Shown here: positions 52,331 through 60,967 of the stretch, one piece after another
How the letters are laid out: each line of letters begins with the position of its first letter
Position numbering within the stretch: position 1 is the stretch's first letter
Source of the DNA: Halorussus rarus
GTDB lineage: Archaea; Halobacteriota; Halobacteria; Halobacteriales; Haladaptataceae
Assembly (NCBI RefSeq): GCF_003369835.1
Contig: NZ_QPMJ01000002.1
Coordinates: forward strand, 1,426,001-1,490,000
DNA: 64,000 nucleotides
Direction of reading: 5' to 3'
Made by a program: the position numbers and the translations under genes
The notes under the pieces: model-generated
The model's database searches: none
Told to the model about the DNA's origin: nothing
What the model saw: the letters and a program-made list of their open reading frames with translations, nothing else

Positions 52331-53191
52331 ATGGGGACCCAGGAGAGCGACGAGTACCGGATAGCCGTCGCGGTCGGTAACCCCGACCACGCCGAGCAAC
52401 TGGTCCGGACCGCGGTCGACGTGGCCCGCGACCGGGGCGGCGAGGTGTTCGTGGTCGGCGTCGTCGTCACGCCCAGAGAGTCGCCGTTCGCGCTGTTCAC
52501 CGACGACGTCATCACGCGCGAGTTCGGCGGCGAGCGCCGGGCCCTGCTCGACCGGGCGGTGGAGGTCGCCTCCGGCACCGGCGTCCCGGTCGCCGGCAAG
52601 CTCTACGTCGCCTCGTCGGTGGCGAAGGGAGTCCTCGCGGCGGTCGACGAGCGGGGCTGCGACGCGCTGCTGGTCGGCTGGCAGGCCCAACGCCGGGAGG
52701 AGGCCGTCCTCGGGGCCAACGTCGACCGCGTGGTCCGCCGGGCGGACTGCGACGTGCTGGTCGAGAAGATCGGCGCGCTGGCAGGCACCGTCGAGGCGGT
52801 GCTGCTGCCGGTCGCCGAGAGCCCCCACGCCGACCTCGCGGCGTCGGTGGCGCGGGCCATCGCGGCCGCCAACGACGCCCGGGTCGACCTGCTGCGGGTC
52901 GTCGAGAGCGCGGGCGAGGAACCGGCGGCCCGCGACCTGCTCGCGGCGGCGGCCGACTCGTTCGCGGGCGTCGAGGTCGAGACGGAGATTCGCGAGGGCG
53001 ACGTCGCCGAGGAGATCGTCGCGGCCTCGCGGTCCCGCGACGTGACGGTCATCGGCGCGACCCGGACCGGCGCCCTCCGGCGGCGGGTCGTGGGGTCGAC
53101 GCCCCAGGCTGTCGGGCGGCGCGCCGAGGGGACCGTCATCATGGCGCGGAAGGGCGGCGGGTCGCTGGTGTCGCGGCTGTTGCGGTTGTAG
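52331..53191 (+). CDS. Universal stress protein, tandem UspA domains
   Basis: The 286-residue protein has two Usp domains (about 9-145 and 150-280). The first has CDALLVGWQAQRREEAVLG before a short loop. The second has VTVIGATRTGALRRRVVGSTPQAVGRRAEGTVIM, where G-x2-G-x9-G-like spacing is partly kept. The ATG at 52331 starts just before the first beta strand. A similar length and layout occurs in proteins fused or next to amino-acid transporters, but none is adjacent here. Confidence 0.83.
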   Translation: MGTQESDEYRIAVAVGNPDHAEQLVRTAVDVARDRGGEVFVVGVVVTPRESPFALFTDDVITREFGGERRALLDRAVEVASGTGVPVAGKLYVASSVAKGVLAAVDERGCDALLVGWQAQRREEAVLGANVDRVVRRADCDVLVEKIGALAGTVEAVLLPVAESPHADLAASVARAIAAANDARVDLLRVVESAGEEPAARDLLAAAADSFAGVEVETEIREGDVAEEIVAASRSRDVTVIGATRTGALRRRVVGSTPQAVGRRAEGTVIMARKGGGSLVSRLLRL

Positions 53192-53237
53192 TCCGGGGGG
53201 AACACTTTCGTGAATGGGGACAGAGGATTTCACACGG

Positions 53238-53384
53238 ATGGGCAGAATAGTCGAAAGTGACGACAACGGCGAAGCAGAGGACGAGAATCTGGCTACCTTC
53301 CTCGCCGAAATGAGACCGACAGACGGGGTGTCCGTCGACCCCGTGGAGGTCGTCCGCGAACTCCGAGAACCGGACCGACCGTAA
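53238..53384 (+). CDS. Possible small acidic protein (48 aa)
   Basis: The frame runs from an ATG at 53238 to a TAA that abuts the upp stop codon on the other strand. It reads as an acidic lead (IVESDDNGEAEDEN), then LATFLAEMRPTDGVSVDPVEVVRELREPDRP with a likely amphipathic helix. The C-terminal pattern recalls small antitoxin-like proteins, but no toxin gene is adjacent. Codon positions are less GC-biased than in neighbours. The call is tentative. Confidence 0.35.
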   Translation: MGRIVESDDNGEAEDENLATFLAEMRPTDGVSVDPVEVVRELREPDRP

Positions 53385-54062
53385 TTATTTCGTCCGGAAC
53401 GCCCGGTCGCCGGCGTCGCCGAGGCCGGGCACGATGAACCCCTCGTCGTTGAGGCGGTCGTCGATGGCGACCGTCAGCAGGTCGGCCGCCTCGAACTCCT
53501 CGCCGACCCGGAGCAGGCCCTCGGGCGCGCTGACCGCCGAGAGCACGAAGAGGTCCTCGGGGTTGGGCTGCTCGTCGAGCACCTCGTCGAGCACCGCGCA
53601 CATCGTCGACCCGGTGGCGAGCATCGGGTCCGCCACGATGACGGTGTCCTGCTCGCGGATCTCGGGCAGCTTCACGTAGTCGATGGTGATGGGGAAGGTG
53701 CCGTCGTCGTCGCGGCCGGCCGCCTCGTCGCGGCCCGCGCTGATGACGCCCTGCTTGGCCCGGGGGAACGCCTTCAGCAGCCCCTCGACGAAGGGGGTCG
53801 CGGCCCGGAGCACGTTGATGATTACCACGTCGTCGAGCCCCTTGACGCGCTCGCCGGTGGTCTCGGTCAGCGGCGTCTCTATCTGGACGTACTCGGTCTC
53901 CATCGCGCCGTCGATGATCTCGTAGCCGCAGATGCGGCCGAGCTTGACCAGCCCTTTCCGGAAGCCGACCTGTTCGGTCTCGACGTCACGGATCTTCGAG
54001 AGGGTGTCCTGCGCAAGCGCGTGGGTGAGGAGCTTGGCGTCCCCGCGGTCTTCGATGGTCAT
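53385..54062 (-). CDS. upp: Uracil phosphoribosyltransferase
   Basis: The 225-residue enzyme salvages uracil to UMP with PRPP. It has the PRPP loop [12 protein letters not shown] near 133-144, the uracil-binding C-terminal region [16 protein letters not shown] and the conserved [16 protein letters not shown] near 86-101. Length and motifs are those of archaeal Upp, which is often regulated by GTP. It is the last gene of a leftward set including a zinc-ribbon protein 25 bases upstream. Confidence 0.96.
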   Translation of the reverse strand: MTIEDRGDAKLLTHALAQDTLSKIRDVETEQVGFRKGLVKLGRICGYEIIDGAMETEYVQIETPLTETTGERVKGLDDVVIINVLRAATPFVEGLLKAFPRAKQGVISAGRDEAAGRDDDGTFPITIDYVKLPEIREQDTVIVADPMLATGSTMCAVLDEVLDEQPNPEDLFVLSAVSAPEGLLRVGEEFEAADLLTVAIDDRLNDEGFIVPGLGDAGDRAFRTK

Positions 54063-54087
54063 GTTCGAACGCGGGCGGCGCGGGGGC

Positions 54088-54636
54088 TTATCTCTTGATA
54101 TGCCCGGCGAGACCGCGAGTGAGTCCCACGGGCCAGCGCGCCAGCTTGACGCCGAGGAAGCCGCCGAACACCAGCCAGTGGGGCGCGTCGGCGACGACGT
54201 GGCCGAGGAAGTCGACGGTCGGGTCGACCTTGTCCCAGTGGACCTCGTACCGGTCGGCGAACTCCTTGACGTGGATGCCCTTGCCGTCGGGGAGCGGCCG
54301 GCGGTAGTCGGCGCGCTGGCCCCGGGGGTCGCCGGTGTGGCAGACGAACCCCGCGCCGGTCGGGTGGGGAACGGCGTCCTTGTCGATGCGGAGGTCCGCG
54401 TGGTGGCGCTCCCGGAGCACACGGGCGACGACGCCGTCCCAGACCGAGAGGTCGGCCCGGCACGCCGAACACCGGGCGGGCGCGGTCGCGTAATCGACGT
54501 CGGCCTCGCAGGTCGGGCACGGTTCGGTCCAGTCCCACGACACGCGGCGTTCGCAGGCGCCGCAGCCGCGCTGGAGGTGGTCGAGCGGGGCGTCGCAGTG
54601 GGGGCAGTTCGCGGTGCTGTCCGGCGATCTCGCCAT
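54088..54636 (-). CDS. Double zinc-ribbon protein of unknown function
   Basis: The 182-residue protein has four CxxC knuckles in the first 70 residues (CPHC, CGAC, CPTC, CSAC), forming two zinc ribbons. A short mixed domain with [18 protein letters not shown] follows, and a hydrophobic C-terminus ([24 protein letters not shown]) may contact the membrane. The ATG at 54636 is the only ATG near the start; a TTG further upstream is less likely. It probably shares a transcript with upp. Confidence 0.75.
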   Translation of the reverse strand: MARSPDSTANCPHCDAPLDHLQRGCGACERRVSWDWTEPCPTCEADVDYATAPARCSACRADLSVWDGVVARVLRERHHADLRIDKDAVPHPTGAGFVCHTGDPRGQRADYRRPLPDGKGIHVKEFADRYEVHWDKVDPTVDFLGHVVADAPHWLVFGGFLGVKLARWPVGLTRGLAGHIKR

Positions 54637-54697
54637 ACCCACCGCTTCCAAGCCGGCGTTATAAACTTTCGGCAGACGGGCGTCGGCCGCGGGGTCG

Positions 54698-54877
54698 CTA
54701 CTCCACGACGAAGTGGGTCAGGACCATCAGCGCGGCGGCGGTGAGCGCGACCGTCGTCCAGGCGAACGTCATGACGCCGACGAGCGACAGGGCCGACACG
54801 AGGACCCAGGAGAACGCCGCGGAGAGCGCGAGGTTCATCGCGAACAGCACCCGCGGGTCGCCCTTCGAGTTGGCCAT
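54698..54877 (-). CDS. Small two-helix membrane protein (59 aa)
   Basis: From the ATG at 54877 the protein has a polar start (MANSKGDPR), one hydrophobic helix (about 11-32) and a second (36-57), ending HFVVE. The 54-residue hydrophobic core leaves almost no soluble part. It lies 61 bases before the zinc-ribbon gene on the same strand. No function is known. Confidence 0.65.
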   Translation of the reverse strand: MANSKGDPRVLFAMNLALSAAFSWVLVSALSLVGVMTFAWTTVALTAAALMVLTHFVVE

Positions 54878-54977
54878 CGACCGACCGTCTCTCGCACACG
54901 GACTTATCACTTTCCCGGCACGGACGCCGGGCGACGGGCCAGTAGAGCGAAGGGCTGCGAGGACGTATCCGACCCGT

Positions 54978-55310
54978 ATGCGGCCCGAGAACAGGCGGGG
55001 AACCCCGGTCGACCCGGTCCCGTGCCTGGTCGTCGTGGGGCTCGGGTTCCTGGGGTGCTACAGCTTCGGCCCGGCCTACTTCCTCGCGTTCGGTGTCGAC
55101 CTGCCCGCGGCGCTCGGGCTCTCGACCGTCGCCTTCGTCGCCGCGACCGCCGTCGCCTACCACCGGTTCGTCTGGCTCGCCCGGCCCGACCTGCGGGGCG
55201 AAGTGCCGCCGGATCTCCGGCTCCGCCGCCTCCTGCTCGGCGGACTGGCCGTCTTCGGCGTGTGCACGCTCCTGACGCTTCCGCTGCTGGCGCCGCTGCT
55301 CCGACCGTAA
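54978..55310 (+). CDS. Membrane protein of unknown function (110 aa)
   Basis: The protein has three hydrophobic helices (about 15-38, 42-64 and 86-107) with a short charged loop between the second and third ([18 protein letters not shown]). The ATG at 54978 is the natural start, right after the likely promoter shared with the divergent small gene. No conserved catalytic or cysteine motif is visible. Confidence 0.65.
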   Translation: MRPENRRGTPVDPVPCLVVVGLGFLGCYSFGPAYFLAFGVDLPAALGLSTVAFVAATAVAYHRFVWLARPDLRGEVPPDLRLRRLLLGGLAVFGVCTLLTLPLLAPLLRP

Positions 55311-55341
55311 CGCTTTCCTCCCGCCGTACGTAGGCCCGACG

Positions 55342-55749
55342 ATGCGCGAAGTGGAAGTGTCGGCGTTCGTGCCCGCCTCGCCCGCGGCGGTCGAGCGCGC
55401 GCTCACGCCGGAGACCGTGATCGAGTACGAGGGGAGCTTCGCCGTGAAGGACGTCGAGGAGACCGACGAGGGGACCACGGTGACCGCCGGCGCGACCGGG
55501 CTGACGATGCGGCTCGACTTCGAGGAGCGCGCCGACGGACTGTACTACAGCCAGCGCGGCGACGAGGGACCGTTCGACGCGATGGAGACGACTCTCTCGG
55601 TCGAGTCCGAGGACGAGGGGAGCCGCGTGACGGCGCGCTCGGCGGTGAGCCTCGGTCTCCCGGTGCCCGCGGTCTCCGACCGCGTCGCCGCGTGGAAGCG
55701 CCGGGGCGAGCTCCGGCGGGCGCTCGACGCGCTGGCCGAGGACGTCTGA
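55342..55749 (+). CDS. START/SRPBCC-like small protein (135 aa)
   Basis: The sequence has the beta-alpha-beta layout of small SRPBCC (polyketide cyclase/dehydrase-like) proteins. It has a first strand [21 protein letters not shown], then alternating strands ([23 protein letters not shown]) and a long C-terminal helix [25 protein letters not shown]. The family binds hydrophobic ligands in a cavity under that helix; the ligand here is unknown. It follows the membrane protein by 31 bases and may be cotranscribed. Confidence 0.75.
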   Translation: MREVEVSAFVPASPAAVERALTPETVIEYEGSFAVKDVEETDEGTTVTAGATGLTMRLDFEERADGLYYSQRGDEGPFDAMETTLSVESEDEGSRVTARSAVSLGLPVPAVSDRVAAWKRRGELRRALDALAEDV

Positions 55750-55883
55750 GCGCCGATACCGAGCCCCGCCGACGGTTCCGAACGGGCGACCGAAGACCCG
55801 CATCCGGGCGTCCGCGCCGCCCATCGTCGGGGCCGCGCACACGTCGCCGAGGATTTATGTGTCGCCGTGCTGGAAGCAGTATC

Positions 55884-56108
55884 ATGGGTGTGATTGCCAC
55901 AGTCAAGGACCTGCTCGGGGCGTCGACCGGATCGTCGGGTTCGGAGACGAGGGCCGACGAGCGGTCGAAGGGCGCCTACTGGTGTCACGACTGCGGCGAG
56001 CGCGTCCGCGACGTCGCCGTCGAGGGCGACTCGGCCCCGGACTGTCCGGACTGCGGCGACGAGATGGCGTTCGAGCGCTTCCCCGACTCCGGAGGGTGCG
56101 CCTGCTGA
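55884..56108 (+). CDS. Small zinc-ribbon protein with CAC end (74 aa)
   Basis: The protein has an N-terminal hydrophobic helix (MGVIATVKDLLGAS), a short linker and one zinc ribbon with CHDC near 34-37 and CPDC near 54-57. It ends GGCAC, adding two cysteines at the extreme C-terminus. The final cysteines could complete a second metal site or be lipidated or redox-active; that is inference. The ATG at 55884 is preceded by AT-rich DNA with ATTTATG. Confidence 0.7.
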   Translation: MGVIATVKDLLGASTGSSGSETRADERSKGAYWCHDCGERVRDVAVEGDSAPDCPDCGDEMAFERFPDSGGCAC

Positions 56109-56177
56109 AGCGCCGCGGGACGGCCGGAATCCGGAGGGCGGCAGCCTTTTATCGACGGGACGACTGGTTGCCAAACG

Positions 56178-56477
56178 ATGACACTTGCCGACCGAATCGA
56201 GGCGTTCCGCGAGGTGGTCGAGGAGTGGTTCCACGGCTTCTACCACGGGATGATTGAGCACCCCGCCTTCGAGCTCATCGAGAAGGAGGCCGAGGACACC
56301 GACGACGCGTTCATGTTCGCGTGCTTCGCCGACGCGTTCGGCATCCCGAGCCCGGTGTCGTACTACACCGTCGAGCTGCTCCCGTACCTCGCCGACGACT
56401 TCGAGGGGTGGGAGCGCCGGATGTGGGACCGCGGATCGCTACTCGAACGCAAGGGCGAGCAGTACCACGTCCACTGA
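56178..56477 (+). CDS. Conserved 99-residue protein coupled to the ArsA-like ATPase
   Basis: The 99-residue acidic, aromatic-rich helical protein contains VVEEWFHGFYHGM, EDTDDAFMFACFADAFGI and ELLPYLADDFEGWERRMW. It has no membrane segment or metal motif. Its TGA overlaps the ATG of the ATPase (TGATG), so the two are translated together and probably interact. No known family was recognised. A role as adaptor or substrate-binding partner of the ATPase is a hypothesis. Confidence 0.75.
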   Translation: MTLADRIEAFREVVEEWFHGFYHGMIEHPAFELIEKEAEDTDDAFMFACFADAFGIPSPVSYYTVELLPYLADDFEGWERRMWDRGSLLERKGEQYHVH

Positions 56478-57448
56478 TGGAGAAGTTCGTCTTCTTCGGC
56501 GGCAAGGGCGGCGTCGGCAAGACGACCGTCTCGTCCGCCTACGCGCTGACGAGCGCGCGGGCGGGGCTCCGGACCCTCCTCGTCTCGACCGACCCGGCCC
56601 ACAGCACCTCCGACGTGTTCGACCAGTCGTTCGACGACGAGCCCCGGCAGGTGACCGACCGGGAGAACCTCCACGTGATGGAGATCGACCCCGAGGAGGA
56701 GGTCGACGACCACATGCACGAGATCCGGCGGCGGATGGGCGAGCAGGTGAGCGCCGGCATCGTGAACGAGATCGACCGCCAGCTGGAGCTCGCCCACCAG
56801 ACGCCCGGCGCGTACGAGGCCGCGCTGTTCGACCGGTTCATCGAGGTGATGCGCGACAGCGAGGAGTACGACCGCGTGGTCTTCGACACGTCGCCGACCG
56901 GCGGGACGCTCCGGCTGCTGTCGCTGCCCGAGTTCCTCGGCGACTGGATCGACCGCCTCGTCCAGAAGCGGACCAAGAGCATCGACCTGTTCGAGAAGGC
57001 CGCCATCGGCGAGCGGAAGGCCCGGCGGAAGCTGGAGAACGACCCCATCGTCGCGCACCTCCGCCAGCGCAAGGAGAAGTTCGAGTTCGCCCGGGAGACG
57101 CTCAGGAACGACGCCGCGTTCTTCCTCGTGATGAACCCCGACGAGCTCTCGATCCGGGAGACCGACCGCGCCGTCGAGAGCCTGCGGGAGTACGGGCTCG
57201 ACGTCGACGGCCTCGTCGTCAACAGGCTGACGCCGGAACCCGACGACGACGACCGGGGCCGGGGCGGCCGGTACCTCCGCGAGCGCGTCGCCACCGAGCG
57301 CGAGCGCGTCGACCAGATCCACGAGGCGTTCGACCGGCCGGTCGTCGCCGTCATCGAGAGCCGGGTCGAGGAGGTGAAGGGCGACCTGCTGGACGACGTG
57401 GCGTCCGAACTCGACGTGGAGGTCGAGCGCGAACCGCCGCGAGCGTGA
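56477..57448 (+). CDS. ArsA/Get3-family ATPase
   Basis: The 323-residue ATPase has the deviant Walker A GGKGGVGKTTVS at residues 8-19, STDPAHSTSDVF (switch I) near 42-53, and DTSPTGGTLRLL (A-loop/switch II) near 138-149. One ATPase unit is present, so it should act as a homodimer as in Get3. The CxxC zinc site of eukaryotic Get3 and the metal-binding cysteines of ArsA are absent. Archaeal members have been proposed to target tail-anchored proteins; the cargo here is unknown. It is coupled to the 99-residue gene. Confidence 0.88.
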   Translation: MEKFVFFGGKGGVGKTTVSSAYALTSARAGLRTLLVSTDPAHSTSDVFDQSFDDEPRQVTDRENLHVMEIDPEEEVDDHMHEIRRRMGEQVSAGIVNEIDRQLELAHQTPGAYEAALFDRFIEVMRDSEEYDRVVFDTSPTGGTLRLLSLPEFLGDWIDRLVQKRTKSIDLFEKAAIGERKARRKLENDPIVAHLRQRKEKFEFARETLRNDAAFFLVMNPDELSIRETDRAVESLREYGLDVDGLVVNRLTPEPDDDDRGRGGRYLRERVATERERVDQIHEAFDRPVVAVIESRVEEVKGDLLDDVASELDVEVEREPPRA

Positions 57449-57643
57449 CCGTCCAAACGCTTCTCGCCGTCCGCAGAACGGTCGTCGGGACGCTCGAAGG
57501 CGGAATCCCCTCGCATATCTGAAACGGCGCGCGCTCCGTCGGCGGTGTCCGGCTCCGTCGGATTCCTCCCGCAATCGGCGAACGGTAGGCTCAATCACAC
57601 GAACGTCATTTTTTAACCGTTTCCCATCAGAATATAAGCGAAT

Positions 57644-57650
57644 CTTTAAG
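57644..57650 (+). promoter_or_regulatory. TATA-like box for cstA
   Basis: CTTTAAG is centred 42 bases before the ATG at 57689. Two further TATA-like words (57610-57617 and 57631-57638) lie just upstream in an AT-rich 100-base stretch, so several starts are possible. No gene was seen in the rest of the 240-base gap. Confidence 0.4.
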
Positions 57651-57688
57651 ACATCCTTTTTCGTTACGTTGGCATGTGGTGACTCTCC

Positions 57689-59533
57689 ATGGTACAAGTA
57701 ATGTGGATGGCGGTCGCGGCATTGGTAACGTTCACGGCGGGGTATCTCGGCTACTCGAGGTATCTGGCTCGGTTCGTCGAGCTCGACGAGCAGAGTGAGA
57801 CCCCGGCGCACAAGTACAACGACGGGCAGGAGTACGTCCCGTCGAAGAAGCCGGTACTGCTGGGGCATCACTACTCCAGCATCGCGGGCGGGGCGCCCAT
57901 CGCGGGGCCGATCACGGCGGCCGCGGCGTTCGGCTGGCTGCCGGCGGTCATCTGGGTCGCCATCGGGAATCCCCTGTTCGGGGCGGTCCACGACTTCATG
58001 TCGCTGTCCTCGAGCGTCCGCCACGAGGGGCGGTCGATCGGGTACATCATCGGCGAGTACGTCGGCGAGAGCGGCAAGAACATGCTGCTGTGGTTCGCGT
58101 ACCTCACGATCATCCTCGTGATCGCGGCGTTCGCGTACCTCATCGGGCTGGTGTTCGACGCGTTCCCCTGGACGGCCACCGCGTCGATCGTCTACATCGC
58201 GCTGGCGGTCGTGTTCGGGGTGTACCTCTACCAGCTCGACCTGCCGTTCCTGCCCGGCGCGGTGGCGTTCGTCGCGATGGTGTTCGGCGGCGTGTGGGTC
58301 GGGCTCCAGTACCCCATGGCGCTGTTCGCGCGACCCGACCTCCCCGCCGACACCATCATCCTGTTCGGTGACGGCGGCGGCTGGCTCCCCCTGGCGAGCG
58401 CCGCGAATCCGAACATGGCCGGCTGGGTACTCGTGACGGTGCTGTACGCGTTCGCCGCGAGCGTCCTGCCGGTGTGGGTGCTGCTGCAGCCGCGCGACTT
58501 CCTGACGTCGAGCCTGCTGTACACCGGCGTCGGCGGCATGATCCTCGCGGCCATCGTCGGCACGCTCGCCGGCTTCACCGGCGTCACCGTCAGCGTGCCC
58601 TCCGCGGGCATCGACGGCGTCCAGGTGTCGTCGCTGACCACCCAGATTCCGGCGTTCACCGGGTTCGTCCACTCGGACCTCGGACCGCTGTTCCCGTTCC
58701 TGTTCGTGACCATCGCGTGCGGGACCATCAGCGGCTTCCACTCGCTGGTCTCCTCGGGGACCACGGCCAAGCAGCTGAACAAGGAGACCGACGCCCGGCT
58801 CATCGGGTACGGCGGGATGCTCGGCGAGGGGCTGCTCGCCATCACGGCCATCATCGCGGTCTCCATCATCGCGGGCGGTACCGACTCGCTGAGCTCCGCG
58901 CTGGTGACGTTCCCGGCGGGCGGGGGCGCGCTCCTGTCGGTGTTCGGCCTCGGCATCACCGCGGCCGCGACGTTCATCGGGCTGGTGTTCGTGAGCTTCC
59001 TGCTGACGAGCACCGACACCGCGATGCGGCTCGGTCGGTACATGATGGAGGAGATCGTCGGGACGCCCGAGAGCTCGACCCAGGAGACGATGACCAACCG
59101 GTACGTGAACGCCGGCGTGCTCTCGCTGGCCGGCTACCTGCTGGTCGCGAGCGGCACGTGGTCGAACATCTGGCCGCTGTTCGGCGGCGCGAACCAGTCG
59201 CTCGCCGCGCTCGCGCTGCTGGTGGCCACCATCTGGCTCGCCAACTGGGACGACAACAAGCAGCTCGTGAGCACCGGCGTCCCGCTGGTGTTCATGCTCG
59301 GCGTGACGGTGATCGCGCTGCTCTGGATCGGCATCCTGCGCAACCCCCAGGACCTGCTCGCGGGTAACTACGACGGCACCTTCGCGGCCGTGTCGCTCGT
59401 GCTCCAGAGCGTCATCGCGCTGGTGCTTGTCGGACTCATCGTCCAGCTCGTGCGGCTCGGCGTCGGGAACATCCGCGAGGCCAGACAGGGCCTCGACCGC
59501 GACGCCGTCACGGGAGGGCCGTCCGACGACTAG
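57689..59533 (+). CDS. cstA: Carbon starvation protein A (CstA)
   Basis: The 614-residue protein has about 16 membrane helices. It is a CstA-family transporter, linked to peptide or pyruvate uptake in bacteria. The family segments HHYSSIAGGAPIAGPI near 56-71, VAIGNPLFGAVHDFMSL near 88-104 and ISGFHSLVSSGTTAKQL near 346-362 are clear. The C-terminus has GGANQSLAALALL. Peptide or pyruvate import is known for bacterial members; the archaeal substrate is unproven. A long AT-rich promoter region suggests regulated expression. Confidence 0.93.
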   Translation: MVQVMWMAVAALVTFTAGYLGYSRYLARFVELDEQSETPAHKYNDGQEYVPSKKPVLLGHHYSSIAGGAPIAGPITAAAAFGWLPAVIWVAIGNPLFGAVHDFMSLSSSVRHEGRSIGYIIGEYVGESGKNMLLWFAYLTIILVIAAFAYLIGLVFDAFPWTATASIVYIALAVVFGVYLYQLDLPFLPGAVAFVAMVFGGVWVGLQYPMALFARPDLPADTIILFGDGGGWLPLASAANPNMAGWVLVTVLYAFAASVLPVWVLLQPRDFLTSSLLYTGVGGMILAAIVGTLAGFTGVTVSVPSAGIDGVQVSSLTTQIPAFTGFVHSDLGPLFPFLFVTIACGTISGFHSLVSSGTTAKQLNKETDARLIGYGGMLGEGLLAITAIIAVSIIAGGTDSLSSALVTFPAGGGALLSVFGLGITAAATFIGLVFVSFLLTSTDTAMRLGRYMMEEIVGTPESSTQETMTNRYVNAGVLSLAGYLLVASGTWSNIWPLFGGANQSLAALALLVATIWLANWDDNKQLVSTGVPLVFMLGVTVIALLWIGILRNPQDLLAGNYDGTFAAVSLVLQSVIALVLVGLIVQLVRLGVGNIREARQGLDRDAVTGGPSDD

Positions 59534-60207
59534 CCGAACAGCCGGCTCAGGAGTCCGCTCGACTCCCCGGTCTCGTCGAGCGACTCCCAGAGTCTGAACG
59601 CCGCCGCCACCTCCGCTTCCTCGCTTTCGACCGCTTGCTCCTCCTCGGGCGCGACCGCGACGAGATTCACCTCGTAGTCGCCGTAGTAGCCGAACTTCAA
59701 CAGCGTCCGGTCGCGGAACCCGGAGACGAACGCCCGGACGTCGTCCGGAATCTCGGGTGCGACCACGACGAAGGTGAAGTCGGTGCCGAAGTGCTCCTCG
59801 TCGGCGTCGATCCACTCGTCGGCGAGGGCGTGGCCGAGCTCGACCAGCGACTCGAGGTCGGCTCGCGAGACCGCGTCGGCCCGCCGGACGAACAGGTGCT
59901 CGCGCTTCTCGTGGTTGCCGTAGTTGAGCGCGGCGTGGAACAGCTGTTTCTGGGACTCGATGCGCATCTCGCCGTACATGGCGAACGCCCGGTTCCGGAC
60001 GCGGCGCTCCCTCTCGAGGTCGAAGCTGAACATCAGCCGGTCGCTCACCCGGTCGAGGTACTCGTCGTCCCAGTCGGGCACGTCGTCGGGAACGGCCTCC
60101 TCCGGGACCGGCTCGCCCGCGACGGTCACCTCCCGCGCCGGGTCGGCCTCCGCGTTCGGACCCTCAACGTTGTCGGAACCGTCGACCTCCGAGGCGTCGT
60201 CGCTCAT
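59530..60207 (-). CDS. Conserved hypothetical protein, operon partner of cupin
   Basis: The 225-residue acidic protein has a disordered start (about 1-42). An ordered part follows with WDDEYLDRVSDRLMFSFDLER, VRNRAFAMYGEMRIESQKQLF, and a beta-rich half containing FTFVVVAPEIPDDVRAF and YYGDYEVNLVAVAPEE. No metal or nucleotide motif is seen and no family is recognised. The ATG at 60207 overlaps the cupin stop by four bases, so the two are translated in tandem. It is convergent with cstA. Confidence 0.75.
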   Translation of the reverse strand: MSDDASEVDGSDNVEGPNAEADPAREVTVAGEPVPEEAVPDDVPDWDDEYLDRVSDRLMFSFDLERERRVRNRAFAMYGEMRIESQKQLFHAALNYGNHEKREHLFVRRADAVSRADLESLVELGHALADEWIDADEEHFGTDFTFVVVAPEIPDDVRAFVSGFRDRTLLKFGYYGDYEVNLVAVAPEEEQAVESEEAEVAAAFRLWESLDETGESSGLLSRLFG

Positions 60208-60578
60208 GCGTCGGGGTCGTAGGCGTGGACGTCGTCGACCGAGGGCGCGCCGACGACGAGCGTCCGGACCGGCTCGTCTGCGTCCTCGGGGACGAACGCG
60301 CGCTGGGGGCTGTCGGGCTCGACGACGAAGAGGTGTCCCGCGGGGACGACCTGCTCGCCCTCGGGGGTCTCGACGCGGAGTTCGCCCGACTCGACGTAGA
60401 AGACCTCCTCCTGGTCGTCGTGGTAGTGGTACGCCAGCGGGATCTGCTCGCCCGGCTCGACCTCGTAGAGGTTGACCGCGGCGTTCTCCAGGCCCGCCTC
60501 GTCGCCGACCGCCCGCTGGACGCAGGGCCGGTCGGGGGTCGGTTCGACCGCCTCCGGGTCGATGACGTGGTATCCCAT
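60204..60578 (-). CDS. Cupin-domain protein
   Basis: The 124-residue single-domain cupin has motif 1 as HYHDDQEEVFYVESGEL (metal-binding His, His, Glu) and motif 2 PAGHLFVVEPDSPQRAF. It is the length of small sugar- or hormone-binding cupins, and the metal ligands are kept, so an enzymatic role (dioxygenase or isomerase) or ligand-binding role is possible. The gene begins at ATG 60578 and is translated ahead of the hypothetical gene it overlaps. Confidence 0.85.
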   Translation of the reverse strand: MGYHVIDPEAVEPTPDRPCVQRAVGDEAGLENAAVNLYEVEPGEQIPLAYHYHDDQEEVFYVESGELRVETPEGEQVVPAGHLFVVEPDSPQRAFVPEDADEPVRTLVVGAPSVDDVHAYDPDA

Positions 60579-60678
60579 GTGTGACCACAGTTCGCAGGAG
60601 TTTAAATACTCTCGGACGCCGGGACCGTCGTCCGGCGGCGGGGCGCGGACCGGGACCGCGAACCGTTCGCCGCCGAAA

Positions 60679-60685
60679 CCTTAAG
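60679..60685 (+). promoter_or_regulatory. TATA-like box for the small CxxC gene
   Basis: CCTTAAG is centred 24 bases before the ATG at 60706, consistent with leaderless transcription. Confidence 0.4.
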
Positions 60686-60705
60686 AACTGAGACGCCCAA
60701 CGACC

Positions 60706-60948
60706 ATGCAAGACAGACCCATGGACGACCAGCGAACCGAGGCGTGCGGCCGGTGCTCGATGACCTCCGTCGTCTCGATGGCCACCGACGACGAGGACCG
60801 CGAGCCCGTCGGGCGCAACCCCTTCGACGGCGAGCGCATCGAGGTCGACGAGTCCGAACTGAGGGCCGTCAGCCGCCACGTCGTCTGGCTCGGCCGGCTC
60901 AAGCACCGGCTCGACGAGGCGGCGACCCGGCTGACGTACGGCCGCTGA
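60706..60948 (+). CDS. Small haloarchaeal protein with one CxxC (80 aa)
   Basis: The 80-residue protein has a single CGRC at about 14-17. An acidic segment (DDEDREPVGRNPFDGERIEVDE) and a basic C-terminal helix (VSRHVVWLGRLKHRLDEAATRL) follow. One CxxC per chain suggests a zinc- or iron-bridged dimer. The ATG at 60706 fits the upstream promoter; another ATG six codons later is possible. No function is known. Confidence 0.65.
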   Translation: MQDRPMDDQRTEACGRCSMTSVVSMATDDEDREPVGRNPFDGERIEVDESELRAVSRHVVWLGRLKHRLDEAATRLTYGR

Positions 60949-60967
60949 CCGGCGGTCCGAACCGGAC

